From the NCBI GenBank assembly GCA_900545165.1, contig UQYA01000097.1:1-6125 (forward strand): a DNA stretch of 6,125 bases, written 5' to 3'. The stretch comes from an uncultured Collinsella sp. (GTDB lineage Bacteria; Actinomycetota; Coriobacteriia; Coriobacteriales; Coriobacteriaceae). Made by a program: the position numbers and the translations under genes. This document shows, piece after piece, positions 5,068 through 6,125 of the stretch (positions are counted from its first letter, which is position 1; each line of letters opens with the position of its first letter). Below the pieces are notes generated by a model that ran no database searches, was not told where the DNA came from, and worked only from the letters and a program-made list of their open reading frames with translations.

Positions 5068-6125
5068 CAGCAGCCCTCCTCTCGCGCGACCGTCTTGGAT
5101 TTAGCAATGTCCGCGACGTTAGAAGGACCGTCCGAGCGACCGATCAGCAAATCTACCAACTCGTCGGCCAACGACTCAACCGTATAGAGCCCGCCGCGAC
5201 GCAGCGGCACGCCCGCTTCCGCGAGCGCCAACGCCATGCGCTGAGCAGCAGGTACGCCCAAGCCGATCGACTTGAGCTCATCGGCATGCGCAAACACCTG
5301 CACGGGGGTTCCCTCGGCAAACACTGCACCTTCGTTCATTACGACGATGCGGTCACAGCAATTGGCCAGGTCATCCATACTATGCGAAACCATGACAACG
5401 GTCAGGCCATCGCGGTGAAGTCGATCGATAAGCTCAAGGAAATCCCTGTGCGCAGCCGGATCGAGCCCCGCCATGGGTTCATCGAGCACCAGGACTTCGG
5501 GCTCCATGGCGAGCACGCCGGCGAATGCCACACGCCGTTGCTGACCGCCCGAAAGCTCAAAGGGACTCTTGTCGCCGACCGTGGAAAGGTCGAGGCCCAC
5601 GCGTGAGAGCGATGACTCGACACGACGGTCGACTTCATCTTGCGGCAAGCCAAGGTTATGCGGACCAAACGCCACGTCCTGCGCCACGGTTTCGGCAAAC
5701 AGCTGACGCTCAGGATATTGAAACACCACGCCGACCTTGGCCTTAACCGCGGCGGCGTCTTTCTTGTTTGACAGATCGAGCCCCAGCGCACGAACGGATC
5801 CCTCCTGGGGGCGAATCAAACCGTTGAGATGCTGAACCAGCGTCGACTTACCCGAACCGGTATGACCTGCCAAGCCCAGGAACTCGCCGCGACGCACCGT
5901 CAGCGATACATCGCGCAGCGCCCACGGGCTGCTGGGGTCGTTTCCCCAGAGAGCCTGTTTGCTCGATTTGCCCGCAGTGGCTGAGCGCTTATGCCAGCGG
6001 CGGCGCTCGCGCGGACTGAGCGAATAACTGTACGAAACATGGGATAGTTCGATGACGGGCTCCGACGCGTTGTCCTCGTTGTCTGCCGGAACAGTGCCGT
6101 CAGCGATTTCCGACTGGGATACGGA
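5067..6125 (-). CDS. ecfA2: ECF transporter ATP-binding subunit (EcfA2 type), N-terminus beyond window
   Basis: This cytoplasmic ATPase powers ECF vitamin or metal uptake with EcfT. The frame is open to 6125, giving 352 visible residues. Counting from the first visible residue: acidic lead (1-22), first strand VIELSHVSYSY (24-34), Arg-rich insertion (35-68), ALRDVSLTV (69-77), Walker A GHTGSGKST (87-95), Q-loop VVFQYPERQLF (133-143, Gln136), signature LSGGQQRR (191-198), Walker B VLVLDEP (211-217, Glu216) and switch histidine His248. GHTGSGKSTLVQHLNGL and the Q-loop stretch are typical of EcfA2 rather than EcfA1. The GTG at 5895-5897 would give a 276-residue ORF but would discard the first strand and A-loop tyrosines, so it is not the start. 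No ATG, GTG or TTG occurs in frame between 5898 and 6125. The true start is outside, or this is the second half of an EcfA1-EcfA2 fusion. It ends in TGATG overlapping ecfT. Confidence 0.93.
   Translation of the reverse strand, partial: SVSQSEIADGTVPADNEDNASEPVIELSHVSYSYSLSPRERRRWHKRSATAGKSSKQALWGNDPSSPWALRDVSLTVRRGEFLGLAGHTGSGKSTLVQHLNGLIRPQEGSVRALGLDLSNKKDAAAVKAKVGVVFQYPERQLFAETVAQDVAFGPHNLGLPQDEVDRRVESSLSRVGLDLSTVGDKSPFELSGGQQRRVAFAGVLAMEPEVLVLDEPMAGLDPAAHRDFLELIDRLHRDGLTVVMVSHSMDDLANCCDRIVVMNEGAVFAEGTPVQVFAHADELKSIGLGVPAAQRMALALAEAGVPLRRGGLYTVESLADELVDLLIGRSDGPSNVADIAKSKTVAREEGC

Noticed and set aside
5067..5897. A 276-residue ecfA starting at the GTG of 5895-5897
   Set aside because: This start would remove the first beta strand and the A-loop tyrosines, which are clearly encoded in frame upstream (VIELSHVSYSY). 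An ABC ATPase beginning a few residues before Walker A would be incomplete.

Overview
All the genes I can support in this window lie on the minus strand, so transcription runs from high to low coordinates. The DNA is clearly G+C-rich, and the Shine-Dalgarno sites are strong (AGGAGG or AAGGAG). The protein sequences and the argC-argJ-argB gene order suggest a high-GC Gram-positive gut anaerobe of the Coriobacteriia, most like Collinsella. That assignment is an inference from protein flavour and gene content, not from a marker gene.

Right half (6125 down to 3335). The window opens inside an ECF-transporter ATPase of the EcfA2 type, whose N-terminus lies beyond the window. Its stop overlaps the start of ecfT by one base (TGATG), so the two are probably translationally coupled. 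Two short paralogous proteins of the FMN-binding split-barrel / pyridoxamine-phosphate-oxidase-like class follow at 30 and 44 bp spacing. The four genes look like one transcription unit. It may end at a very strong GC-rich hairpin (3244-3297) just past the last stop.

Middle (3334 down to 3078). This 257-bp intergenic region holds the hairpin. Below it, in front of argC, are two ARG-box-like operators whose centres are exactly 21 bp apart, the classical ArgR spacing.

Left half (3077 down to 1). The arginine genes run argC (acetylglutamyl-phosphate reductase), argJ (glutamate/ornithine acetyltransferase) and argB (acetylglutamate kinase, cut by the window edge after 174 codons). ArgB phosphorylates N-acetylglutamate, ArgC reduces the product to the semialdehyde, and ArgJ moves the acetyl group from acetylornithine back to glutamate. 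The visible genes therefore imply the acetyl-recycling pathway, with argD and later genes expected beyond position 1.

Most of this is ordinary metabolism and transport. The items most worth a second look are the paired ArgR operator, the tandem flavin-barrel paralogs joined to an ECF energising module, the Arg-rich insertion and open N-terminal extension of the ATPase, and the unusually long, structured argC-argJ gap. I found no rRNA, tRNA, CRISPR array, insertion sequence or phage gene, and nothing I would call a new system.
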